DNA from: Tetrahymena elliotti 4EA
Taxonomy: Eukaryota > Ciliophora > Oligohymenophorea > Hymenostomatida > Tetrahymenidae
DNA length: 64,000 nucleotides
Assembly (NCBI GenBank): GCA_000231825.2
Contig: JH720323.1
Coordinates: forward strand, 523,825 to 587,824
Direction of reading: 5' to 3'
In this document: piece after piece, positions 1 to 10,721 of the stretch
Layout of the letters: every line of letters starts with the position of its first letter
Position numbering within the stretch: position 1 is the first letter of the stretch
Made by a program: the position numbers and the translations under genes
Notes under the pieces: model-generated
What the model saw: only the letters and a program-made list of their open reading frames with translations
Databases searched by the model: none
What the model was told of the DNA's origin: nothing

Positions 1-380
1 GCTAATAAGAAAAAAGAAGTTTCTCCTTTGAAAAAAACACCTGAAAAATTTGTAACTTTTTCAAATGTAAATTAAACTTCTCCCTTCACAGAACATTTTA
101 ATAACTCAAAGAGCAATAAAAAACAGTAGTTGGAGTAACAAAACATTTTTATTAGTAAAAAAAATTAATTTAAAATAATATTAAAAGATAAATTGAAGAA
201 GAGAGACCTGTAGAAGAAACATATCAATCTAAAGATTTGCTTGAATTAACAAATGTTCGTTAAAGATTAGCAGAAATGAGAAAAACTAAAGATATGGTCT
301 TTTCTCGCATGATGGATTTTGATACTAAAATAAAAAAGTTTACTGAGTAACAAGAAAAAATACTTTAAAATAATAAATGA
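1..380 (+). CDS. 3' end of an unrecognised gene (two exons visible)
   Basis: Partial gene entering from the left edge. Exon <1-134 joins 188-380 across a 53-bp GT-AG intron (135-187); only this splice keeps the downstream frame open. It ends at TGA 378-380. The visible 108 or so codons use TAA/TAG as Gln and encode a hydrophilic Lys/Glu/Gln-rich tail, with a likely coiled-coil stretch near the C-terminus (ELTNVRQRLAEMRKTKD). No family motif is seen and the N-terminal bulk is outside the window, so function cannot be assigned. The regular codon composition and clean splice phase argue that it is real. Confidence 0.7.
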
Positions 381-1373
381 TTTAATTAACGCAAATAATA
401 AACATGAATTAGATTATAAATTTAATTAAAATATCCTTCTATCATCCTTTCATTCAAAAAAAATTTGAAAATTATAAATTAAATATAAAATTGTAATTAG
501 ATGTAAATACTTGTAAATATTATTCCATAAAATTATCAATAAGTCGATAAAACTATTTTAATATTTTCGTTTTTTATTTATAAATATTCAATAAAACCAA
601 AAAAAAACACTTTAAGCAGTTATTTGATTAATTAACAAAAATTCAAAAATATTTCATAAATTATCAACATAAAATAACATTTTATTTGTTGCTAAAAGAT
701 TTTAATAAAATAAAAAATCTCTCACTTCATAAGAATTAAAAAATTTATATATTTAAACATTTAAATAGATAATCAAAATAAATTTCGATATAAGTTAAAG
801 ATTATTAAGTATAGCATTTAAAGTGTCTATCATATTTTGAAATCAAAATTTTTAGCTTTCTAAATGATGCATGTTAAATGAATAACATACTATATTTTTA
901 AAAATCCCTAATGAAAAGAAATAAAATGGAATACCAAAATGTTTTTCTTAAATAAAAATATCTCAAAAAAATACTATTGCATATAACTTAGTTAAAACTA
1001 TTTTGAAGAGAGAAGGATAATAGACACAAATATCTTTATGTTTTTATAACAGGAAGTCAAAATAAGTATTGTTACAATATATTCTTTGAAAAGTATTAAT
1101 TAAAAATAAAATTATAAAATTTTATATCATGGAATCAAAATTTGTGAGCTTAATTATTTATTTTCAAAACTTTTAATTGCTACTCTCAATTATAATTTTT
1201 CTTTATTGATTAATTTGTTAGTGATTTCTTTTTGTTTTAAAATTTTATATTGACTACCAGATCAAAGAAAAATCATATAAATAATTAAAATTAGAAAGAG
1301 TTAATATCAAGATTCTTATCATAAAGAGCAAGCAAGCCAATCATTCAGTAATAAATAAAACGAAAAAGAGAAA
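381..1373. other. Intergenic, no gene seen
   Basis: About 1 kb of very AT-rich sequence between the end of the first gene and the start of the first CELF-like gene. I saw no extended TGA-free frame with protein-like composition, no tRNA and no repeat array. The last part before 1374 should hold the promoter and 5' UTR of the downstream gene; no defined element is recognisable. Confidence 0.6.
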
Positions 1374-4300
1374 ATGAATCCAAACGAGTACATTGACCAA
1401 AACGATTGTAAATAAGTTATTTATGAAATTAACATTTATTATAAATCATATTTTTCTAAGCTGTTGCGAATATTATTTTTAACATATTTTATAATTATAA
1501 AATCATTAGAAAATAAAGGCATGGGCTATTTTTATGAAAATAATGGTTACCCTATGTAAAACTAGCAATAAATTGATTAAACCTATCACAATCCTCAAAA
1601 CGAAATTAAGGAAGGAGGCGACTTACTTAAAATTAATAATGTAAAATAATATCATAATCTTTAGATTTTATTTAATCTGATAGGGTTGTTAGATAAAGTG
1701 ATGATAATTAATCAATTCATCTAATTCTTTCAAAGCCTACAAATCCAAACAACCTTCATTCATTTTAATCACAAATCATGATGAAAATTTTCATTTTTAT
1801 TAAAAAATAGACATAAATTTTGATCAAAAGATAGGAAAATACAATTGATTTAAAGCTTTTTGTTGGTTAACTACCAAAGACATGGTAAAAATAAATATTT
1901 AATAATTGAGTATTGATTTGAATTCTAAAAAAAGGGAAAAAGAACAAGTTAAAGATTTCTTCTCTAAGTTCGGAAAGATTTATGAAGTTCAAATTATTAG
2001 AGACAATAAAGGATAGCATAAGGGATGTGCCTTTGTTAAATTCGCATCTATGACTGATGCTGAAAAGGCTATTGAAGCAGTTAAAAATACCACTTTCCCA
2101 GGAGTAATTTATACTAAAATAGATTTTTAGACAAATTTATTTATTCTTAAAAATTAATAAATTCACTAATTTGTATTTATTTAAATTAATACTTTTAATA
2201 GATGAAGAATAATGTAGAAATTAAATGGGCTGACAATGAAGAAGAAAGACTTGGTGTCAATCAAGATTCTGATCATAAATTATTCATCGGTTCCCTCCCA
2301 AAATCTTGCACTGAAGTAATTTAATTAAAAGACAAATGATAAACATTTAATAATAATATATTTTTTTAAAGTAAAATATTAAAGATATTTTTGAATTCTT
2401 TGGAGAAATCGAAGAATTACATCTCATGAAAGACAATCAATAAAATACTAGACAAGCCTTTTTGAAATTCAAGCAAAAAGAAAAGGCTCATCTTGCTATT
2501 AGAAATTTAAACTCCTAAGTCTACATTAACGATGCCGAAAATCCTATTGAAGTTAGATTTGCCAAGAAATACGTCAAACAAGAAAAGCCAGTAATATTTT
2601 ATTTTTAAAATTATTTTTATTTTAATTTGAGAGACATAAGCGGCTGATAGAAAGCCGAGCAAGAAAAAGGGTGGGTATGATTGATCGTAAGTAGAGATAA
2701 GTTAGAGATAGAAAGGGGTATTTTTACTTGTTTATTGATAGATGTTCACTCACTTATCTTGCGAAATTCTTATTTCAAGACTTGAAAAACATTTGAATCA
2801 TTAATAACAAGCAAGCAAGTAATCAATATAACAAAAAAATAAAACAAAACTTGATAGAAATCAAAAGATTAAAAAAAATCATCTAAGCTACTATGTAATT
2901 AAGTATCTATCTATACAAACTAATAATCAAATGCAAGAATGAGAGGAGGAAGTAGATACAAAAGAAAAAAAGAGAAGAAAGTCTTAAAAGCTAACAATAA
3001 AAACATAAAATAATAGCTTATCTATCTATAATTAATAAGAATAAAATTAATAAATAATTAAAATATTATTATGAGTAAGTAGTCTACATAATCTAATAGT
3101 AAGTATGTGATCGCATGTCATGTATCGTGTAAATTAATGTTGTAGTTGTTGTTTAAATAATAAAATAGTAAAAAAATTATGTTATTGTTATTGATGTTCC
3201 ATCTTGTTATAATTACTTACTTAATAGCTTAATTACAATATCCCTGTTTACTAACAAACTAATAAACAAATAATCAATCAAACAAACAAACTAATAAGAT
3301 CATATATCATCTATCTTAAACATACTACTTAAATACACGCATCAATCAATTAATTTATCTAACAATTTTATTTTATCTAAACCCAATAAAAATCTAATTT
3401 ATTTCCCTTTTCTAGCCCATCCTATTTAAATACAAATGTTTTTCAATTTTTAATTTTTTTTTTGTAATTCTTGCATTTTAAAATACAGAATCCAACTCCT
3501 GCACCTAAGCCTGATCCTACCCCTGCTCCTTAACAAATAAGTGTAAATATTAGAGTTTTCAAAGTAAATAAATATACTAAATAAATATTTTTAGTGGTAA
3601 AAAGTTTACTTTAAGTACTACACTGAAGAAAATGAGCCTTATTACTTCCATCCTCTCCTTAATACCAGTTCTTTTGATAAGCCTGGTCCTGGAAGCTTGA
3701 TTTTAGATATTGATGGTAATCAAGAATACATTGACAACAATCCTAGACCAACAAGAAACGAGCCAGTTGTTATCAACGATAGAAAGGATGTTTGTAAAAT
3801 ATTATTTAAAAATTAAAAATTATTATTTTTAAAATTTTAACTAAAAAATATTTAAAATTTTTTTAATAAAAATTAGATGGTAAGCTATTGATTGATGAGA
3901 AGACATTTTGATAAACTTTTTTTATTTTGAGATTATATTTATGTTAAATTATAAAATTAAAGATGGCAAAAAGCATGGACCTCCAGGTGCCAATCTTTTT
4001 ATTTTCCATTTACCTAACGACTATAGAGACTCAGATTTAGAAAAACTCTTCTAAGAATATGGTGAGGTTATTTCTGCTAGAGTAAATACAAGACCCGATG
4101 GAACAAGCAAAGGATTTGGTATAATAAATTCAGTTGTGAAGATTAATATTAATAAATTTTTAAAACAAAGGTTTCATTAGTTATAATCATCCTTCTTAAG
4201 CTGAGGCCGCAATCACTGCTCTTAATGGTCTTTAGATTAAAAGTAAAATTAAAAGATTTGTTAGAATAATTTTAAATAATTTTCGTAAAATAATAGACAA

Positions 4301-4403
4301 GAGACTAAAAGTAGAGATTAAAAAAGAAGGAATGGATAACAATGGAAACATGAAATAGTCTAACCCTGGATCCTTAAATCAAACTTCTTTCCATCCTTTC
4401 TGA
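1374..4403 (+). CDS. CELF/Bruno-like RNA-binding protein, paralog A (RRM1-RRM2-WW-like-RRM3)
   Basis: Predicted exons: 1374-1407, 1519-1640, 1811-1884, 1935-2103, 2202-2315, 2372-2590, 2641-2670 (least certain), 3489-3563, 3595-3793, 3963-4118, 4171-4242, 4297-4403, giving about 456 residues. RRM1 has RNP2 LFVGQLPKTW and RNP1 KGCAFVKF. RRM2 starts at LFIGSLPKSCTE and contains QAFLKF. RRM3 (GPPGANLFIFHLPNDY, then SKGFGFISY and LKVEIKKEG) matches the CELF/CUGBP RRM3 pattern closely. A WW-like segment (W at 3595, PYYFHP, second Trp replaced by Phe in SSFDKP) lies directly before RRM3. The linker between RRM2 and the WW-like segment is short and Pro-rich (PTPAPKPDPTPAP). CELF proteins bind GU-rich RNA and control splicing, decay and translation; that role here is inferred. 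The gene is a tandem duplicate of the next one, with several exons of identical length. Confidence 0.85.
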
Positions 4404-5581
4404 ATAAATATTAATATTAGAGAAAGAACAAAAGAACCAATGAACAAACAAACTCTAGATTAAATAAAATTTATTTTAAAAATTTTAATATCATAGGACA
4501 ACAAACAATAAAATCAATAAATAAATAAACATTTAATTAAACAAACAAATAAATTATGTCTGCTAACCTTTTCTAAAACTTTATTATATTTTTCATTATT
4601 ATTATATTATCTATCTATCCTTACTTATTTCCTGCTTTTTTCATTTTCTTATTTCTATTATATCTTTTTGTATCTATTTTTTTACTCATGCTTTAAAAAC
4701 AAATCAACAAATTATGAATTTCATTACTTTATTATCTATCTATCCAAGCTTATTTCCATGCTATTCTCATTTCTTCTTTCTATTATTTCATCTTATTTTT
4801 TTTTATTTATTCAATCTTAAATCTTTAAACAACTCAAATCTAACAAACACCACTTCATTTTATTTAAGATTTTTTTTTAACTTTTTTTGCTTAACTCTTA
4901 AGCAAAAGTGGCTTGCATCCAAGATTTTACTTAACTCTAACAATTAACATATTTTTAATTTAATTTTTGTCTTTTTTGATGTAAAATGATTTACTTATGC
5001 AAATAATTTTAGATTTATGAGGGTTTGAAATAATTTGAAATTATAAATTTAATTTTTACTTCATTTGCTTTACTTTTATAAAGGTGGGGACTATAATGGA
5101 CAAGTTTTTTATATCGTTAGCAATAGAAGCAAAGATTTTTTATTTATTTATTAGGTTTTGGGAAAAAAGATCAAGAGTTCAAAAAAAAAAAATAATAAAA
5201 ATTAAATTTCTTAATTTAGAATAGTAAAAAAAGCTGAAATCTCTTAAAAGAAAGGCTGAACTAAACAAAAAGGAAATCTCCAATATAAAAATACTTCATC
5301 TTTTTGTGATCATTGTTTTGCTTTTAAATATCGTTATTTCATGAGTAATTTTATGATTTATGAAATTTATGAACCTCACTTTACTTAGAAAGACATTTAT
5401 AATAACAAATAAGAAGAATATTGATCAATTAGCTCAGTATTAACAATTGTTACATGCTACTATTCTCTTCAATATAGCAATTAAATTGATTATATATGAT
5501 ATTTTAAAAATGTGAAATTAGATTTTATCTTTATTATTTGAATGAGGATATTATTTTACATGCAAAATACTTTTTTTATGA
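4404..5581. repeat. Intergenic between the CELF-like paralogs, with an imperfect direct repeat
   Basis: No gene is supported. Pyrimidine-rich segments near 4600-4680 and 4725-4810 are imperfect copies of each other: both have TATTATCTATCTATCC followed by similar TTATTTCC and CATTT..TTTCTATTAT blocks. The open frame at 4714-4947 lies on the second copy and is Phe/Leu/Asn/Ser only, so I do not call it a gene. Runs of AACTAACAAAC at 5600-5625 look like 5' UTR of the next gene. Confidence 0.5.
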
Positions 5582-8500
5582 ATGATTTTTAACTTATTAC
5601 TCAACCTAACTAACTAACAAACTAACATTCCTTTTCTATTATTTGTACAATTCTTAGATTCAAGTTCCAGCAAATCAAATAAATTGGGAGGTCAGTAATA
5701 CTACCATCAAGAAAAGCATTATAAAAATGCTGAATAAGAAGATTCTAACTCCTCTCTTGAAAACAAATCAAAAGGTGGCAACTCAAACAAATATGTGCGA
5801 ATTTAATTTATTTACAATTTTTTTAATAAAAATATCTGCAAGAAACTCTACATCTGAAAAATTAGCAAAAGTTGATTTAGAGTTACTTAAAATTTGAATA
5901 GCAGAAACAGAAAATGTAGCAAGACTTATATAATATATTGAAATATTTTTCTTTAAATATAGAAAAGAAATTAAGTTGAAATAAAGCTATTTGTTGGTCA
6001 AATTCCTAAAACTTGGTATTAATTATCTTTTTAAATTTCTATTTTATATTTTATAAGTAGGTTGAATAAATATTTAATAACTTTGGGTGATGCCTCAAAA
6101 AATTAAGATAATATACTAATAACTTATTTCTAGTTATAATTACCAAATACCACAAAGTCAATTTTACTTTGTTAATAAAATATGTATAAAATTTTATTAA
6201 TAGACACATCTTATCAATTAAAGTTTAAAAGAATTTTGTATTCCACCTTTTTTTACAGTTTAATTAAATTTCCACTATTTTATTTGAACAGCTATCACCC
6301 TATGATAATTTATTCAATTATTTACTTACTTAATTTTGTTTGTAAACTAATTAAATTTCATTTATATTTGACGCAAGGGAGGAGAATGATTTGAAAACAT
6401 TTTTTGAGAAGTATGGTGAAGTTGGGAAAGTTTAAGTAATCAGAGACAAAAATAATTAGCACAAGGGGTGTGCATTTGTTGTTTTTGCCTCTATTTTATG
6501 CGCCAATATTGCAATTGAAGCTCTCAAAGCAACTAAATTGCCTGGAGTATATTTGAAATTACATATAGATAAATATATATACATATACACACACTTTTTT
6601 GACATCTTATTTTGTGAAAGAAAACTATTTTTCAATCGTTTTTTGACAACAAACTGATCAATATTTTTCAATTAATTGTTTTTCTCTAAAACACAATTTT
6701 GAATTTTGTTAATTGAAAATCAAAAGCTTATGTTTTCAATCTTTGTTTATTGAAAAACCCATTTTTTCAATGGCATGTTAGTTTTACATATTTATGATTT
6801 TTTCGTTTTTGTTTGTCAAGTTTTATTTGAAACTTACACTCTAACATACTTGTCTCATTTTATTTTTAAGATGTAAAATAACATTCAGGTAAAGTGGGCT
6901 GATAATGAGCCTGATAGACTAGGAATCAGGCAGGATCAAGACTATGTCCTTTATGTAGCTCATATTCCAAAAAGTGCTACAGAGGTGAGTGATTTTGCAA
7001 AATTACTTTTAAGCTCTTTGACAACTATTGTATTTTAAAAATATTTATAAATTATTTTTAAAATGTTAGCCAGAAATAAGAAATGTTTTTGAAAAATATG
7101 GTATGGTGAAGGAAGTCGATATCCCTAAGGACTAATCAGGAAATAGTAGAGGATATGTTTTTGTAAAGTTTGATAATATTGAGTAAGCTATTTTAGCAAA
7201 GTAAGCTCTACATGAAAAATAAGTTCTAAACAATTAAACCCAATCTTTAGTGGTTAAATTTTATGATCCCAAAAAGAAATAAGGCTAAGGAAATACAGGA
7301 CCATAGTAAATTTAATCTGGGCCATCTTCAAATAGTAAATTAAATGTTAATTTGCTTATAAGTTTAAATTTATTTTTTTTTAATGAACAAGATTATAATA
7401 GTAATGGACAGGGATAATCTCATCATTAAAACAGAGATAATTAGGGATAATCTGGTTACTTCCCACAATCTTCTCAATCTTCAAATTATTAATAAGGTTA
7501 AGGTTAATTAAATCAAAGAGGATCAGATAACTATAACTATTAAAGAGACTAACATTCCAACTATAACTAAGGAAGCCAATAATCAGGATACAGAGGAGGA
7601 TAAGGAAATTATCACGGACATCATGATAACAAACCTTACAACTAAAACAATTAAAATTATGCTAGAGAAAACAACTCTAATCTAAATAATAGTGAACATT
7701 ACGAACAACCAAGCTAATCATTTGATAGCTTCTAAAGTCACTCCTCTAACTTTAGAGAATAATATGGTAACTAAAATCTTCAGTAATCTTAACACAAGTA
7801 AAATTTTTTTAGAATAATAAAATTAAATATTTACAGAATAATCAAAATATTAAATAGTAGTTTTCCTCACCAAAATCGCAACCACAATAACAACAACAAC
7901 AATAGCAGCAACAATAATAACAATAACTTTTAGTATAGTAGTAGCTACCCTTCAAATTAACCTGCCGGAAATAACCTGAACAATCAATAGTTTAATCAAA
8001 CTTATAGCAATCATGGAAATGATTATAACTTTTAAAATTAATCTTAAAATGAATATATTCCCACTGCATAAGGATAAAGTAATTTCTAATTTAATGAGTA
8101 CCAATAACCACACCACAATAATAATAGTGGTCCCCTTCCTAACAACACCAATAATAATTAGATTTAGTAGTTTAATCCTTATTATAACAATGAAAATTTC
8201 GATAACTACAACAACCCTTAATAAGCCCATAATGAGTAGTAACCTGTTTTCAACCCAAATTAACCACCTCAATAACAACAAATTCCATAGCAATAATAGC
8301 ATGAAATAAGCTAACCTTAACTTTTTAATTTGCCATAATAATAGCCAGTTAACCCTTCACCTTCATTAGATATCTCTTAGCCAAGTAGTAGTAACTACTA
8401 AGATTCAATTCCACCAGTAGAACCTACTTAATAGCCTATTTAAGTATTTAACAATATTATAAAATTAAATTAAATTAAATATATTTTTTTTAAAGTAAAA

Positions 8501-9183
8501 AGCTTTCATCAAATATTACACAGAAGATAAAGTTCCATATTATTATGATAATTAAACTTAATCAACATCATATGACCAACCTCCCCTAGGTTCAATAATA
8601 TACAATCCTGATGGTACCCAAGAACATGTTCAACCAGAAAGTATAGAACAATTGTAAAAGTTTTAGCAAGAAACAGGAATTACAGAAAATAAAGAATTAG
8701 AAATTTTATGTAATTTAAAATAGTAAATTGAAATTTATTAAATTTATTTTTCTCTTAGCATAAAAGACAACAGGACCTCCTGGAGCTAATCTTTTCATAT
8801 TCCACCTCCCCAATGATTATAGAGATTCAGATTTATTAAGATTGTTTAAAAAATTTGGTGATTTGTTATCAGCCAGAGTTATTACTCGTCCTGATGGATC
8901 AAGCAAAGGCTATGGTAGAATTTTGTAATAAATTTATTTTTATTTCATTAAATTAAAAAAATAGGGTTTGTTAGTTATACTCATCCTGATGGTGCTCAAC
9001 AAGCTATTCAACAAATGAATGGATTACAAGTGGGAAGTAAAATTTAACAATATTAAGATAATTTAAATTAATGTTCTTTTTTTCATTTTATTAGAGAAAA
9101 AACTAAAAGTAGAAGTTAAAAAAGGCCAAGGTGATGGGGATTTACCACCTGGTTTAACTTAGAATGGCTATTAACCCTTTTGA
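5582..9183 (+). CDS. CELF/Bruno-like RNA-binding protein, paralog B, with a long prion-like insert
   Basis: Predicted exons: 5582(?)-5794, 5963-6015, 6378-6546, 6871-6984, 7070-7334, 7392-7797, 7858-8443, 8496-8709, 8759-8914, 8965-9036, 9095-9183, about 778 residues. The start is uncertain: ATG 5582 is in frame, but an upstream exon spliced near 5657 is possible. RRM1 has LFVGQIPKTW and KGCAFVVF; RRM2 has VLYVAHIPK and RGYVFVKF; RRM3 has GPPGANLFIFHLPNDY and SKGYGFVSY. Exons of 169, 114, 156 and 72 bp match paralog A exactly, showing duplication of one ancestral gene. Between RRM2 and RRM3 (about residues 252-602) lies a Gln/Asn/Gly/Tyr/Ser-rich region with polyAsn and polyGln runs, absent from paralog A. 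The WW-like segment before RRM3 is kept (YYTEDKVPYYYDN) but has lost its first Trp. A role in RNA granules is inference. Confidence 0.85.
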
Positions 9184-9491
9184 TTAGAAATTAAAAATAA
9201 AAATATCTATCTATAAAGTACTATAAAATGTCAGTCTATTGATTAAAAAGCTTATAAATATCACTATAAAAAAGAGTAATTTTTAATTAAAACTAAGTAC
9301 ACCAATTGAAATATGAAGAATATGAATTGATCAATTATCATGTTTTAATTTACTTCATTTTTATATTGCATTCAATGTTCATTATAATTATTGTTAATAT
9401 TTATATTATTCATTCAATTCATTATCTCTCAAATTTAAAAAAAAATATTCCTTTAATCATTTATTCACTAAATTATTAAGAAAGAGTTTTT
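9184..9491. other. Short intergenic stretch, nothing seen
   Basis: About 300 bp between the convergent CELF-like paralog B and the minus-strand tRNA. AT-rich with no open frame or structure I can support. Confidence 0.5.
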
Positions 9492-9500
9492 AAAAAAAAA
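9492..9500 (-). terminator. RNA polymerase III terminator of the tRNA gene
   Basis: Nine consecutive A on the plus strand, that is a dT9 run on the tRNA strand, two bases after the predicted 3' end of the tRNA. This is the normal Pol III termination signal. Confidence 0.8.
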
Positions 9501-9502
9501 TC

Positions 9503-9575
9503 TGGAGAACCTGGGCATTGATCCCAGTGCCTCTCGTATGCTAAACGAGCGCTCTACCATTTGAGCTAGATCCCC
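9503..9575 (-). tRNA. tRNA-Ala (anticodon AGC)
   Basis: Reading the minus strand gives a 73-nt cloverleaf beginning GGGGATCTAGCTCAAATGG with an intact A box, an anticodon stem-loop GCTCG-TTTAGCAT-CGAGA carrying AGC, a T arm CTGGG/CCCAG with a B box resembling GGATCAATGCC, and a 3' end GTTCTCCA. The body resembles eukaryotic tRNA-Ala(AGC) of the AAATGGTAGAGCGCTCG class. One acceptor-stem pair appears to be T-T. No intron and no encoded CCA. A dT9 terminator follows. Confidence 0.95.
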
Positions 9576-10721
9576 TTACAATTTAATTAATAAAATAAGA
9601 AATATATATTTTACCATTTAACATAAATTTCATTTATTAAAATATATTTAAAATATAAATAATTTTTTAATTAGCTACCTAGCTTGAAACTAAAAACCTT
9701 CAAATTAAAGGATTAAACAGAAATTAATTGAAAAAAAAGTGATGATTTAAGACTACCTAATCAAGCTTAGATAGAGAAACAACTAAAATAATATCATAAA
9801 AATTAAAAAATTTAAATATTTTATTTCATACAATTTTGTTAATTTTTAATATTTTTTTAATCTTTTAATTATAAATACATTGAATTAACAAAATTTTGAT
9901 AAAAATGTACTCATTTTGAATTCAAACAATTATTTGTTTTCTGAATACTTTTTTAAAGATTTTTTTAAAAGTTAAATTTAAATAAAAGCTGCAGTATGCA
10001 AAAAGTATTAATTTTATCATCTCTTTTTAATAAAGATCTAGAATTGATAATAATTAATGCTGTTAACATAAATATTATATAACACATTAAATTAAAAAAA
10101 AAGTTCTACCATGGAGAAAAGAAAGAATGAATTTATCCCAAAATAATTTGCAATTTACAGATAAAAAAGTAGAAATTTTTATTTAATTTTTCAAAATTGT
10201 TTTCCAAAAAGTAAATAAAATATTTTAAATTTAAGTGAATCTAAATAAAAATAAAGTAAAAATTAATTTTCTCTCCTTATTTACCTACAAATTTAAAAAT
10301 TAAATTAATCTGTATAAATATCACATTTAGTCAAGAGAATTCTCCATCATACCATTTTCAAGGAAAATTCCAAAAATTTTATAGAACTAATTACATCAAT
10401 CCATGAAATACTTGATAATGCTTTGAATACATTATTAATTTAAAATAGAAGAAAAATTTTTAAAAATATATTCTATAATAATTATGATTCAAATTGCTCC
10501 ATACTTTTATACTCCTGTTTTGTTTAAAAAATTTTTAGAATATATTTGTAGGATAAAATTCCTAAATGTTTAAATCCTTTTAATTTAATCTTTGATTGTT
10601 TATCATCAATCAAATTTATAAATATCTTGTTTGTTTTTTTTAATTTACTTTTAATAAGATTAATAAAATATTACCTAAAATTTATAAGTAGATATACAAT
10701 ACTTTGAGATAAATAATAAAT
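9576..10721. other. Intergenic, no gene supported
   Basis: About 1.1 kb upstream of the methylthiotransferase gene. A TGA-free frame on the plus strand runs from roughly 10308 to 10706 (Ile/Leu/Phe/Asn/Lys-rich), but in DNA this AT-rich with a single stop codon such a run is expected by chance. No other feature is visible. Confidence 0.5.

Noticed and set aside
4714..4947. 77-codon open frame in the spacer between the CELF-like genes
   Set aside because: It lies on a pyrimidine-rich imperfect repeat and is mostly Phe, Leu, Ser and Asn; no family, no support.
6182..6394. 70-codon frame inside CELF-like paralog B
   Set aside because: It overlaps the 362-bp intron 6016-6377 and runs into exon 3 in the wrong frame.
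7952..8309. Overlapping frames on both strands rich in Leu/Ile/Val or Ile/Asn/Thr
   Set aside because: They are shadows of the N/Q-rich exon 7858-8443 of paralog B; AAT/CAA repeats are open in several frames.
10308..10706. TGA-free frame of about 130 codons on the plus strand upstream of the methylthiotransferase gene
   Set aside because: Composition is almost only Ile, Leu, Phe, Asn, Lys and Tyr, no convincing start, and with a single stop codon in 80% AT DNA this length is expected by chance.
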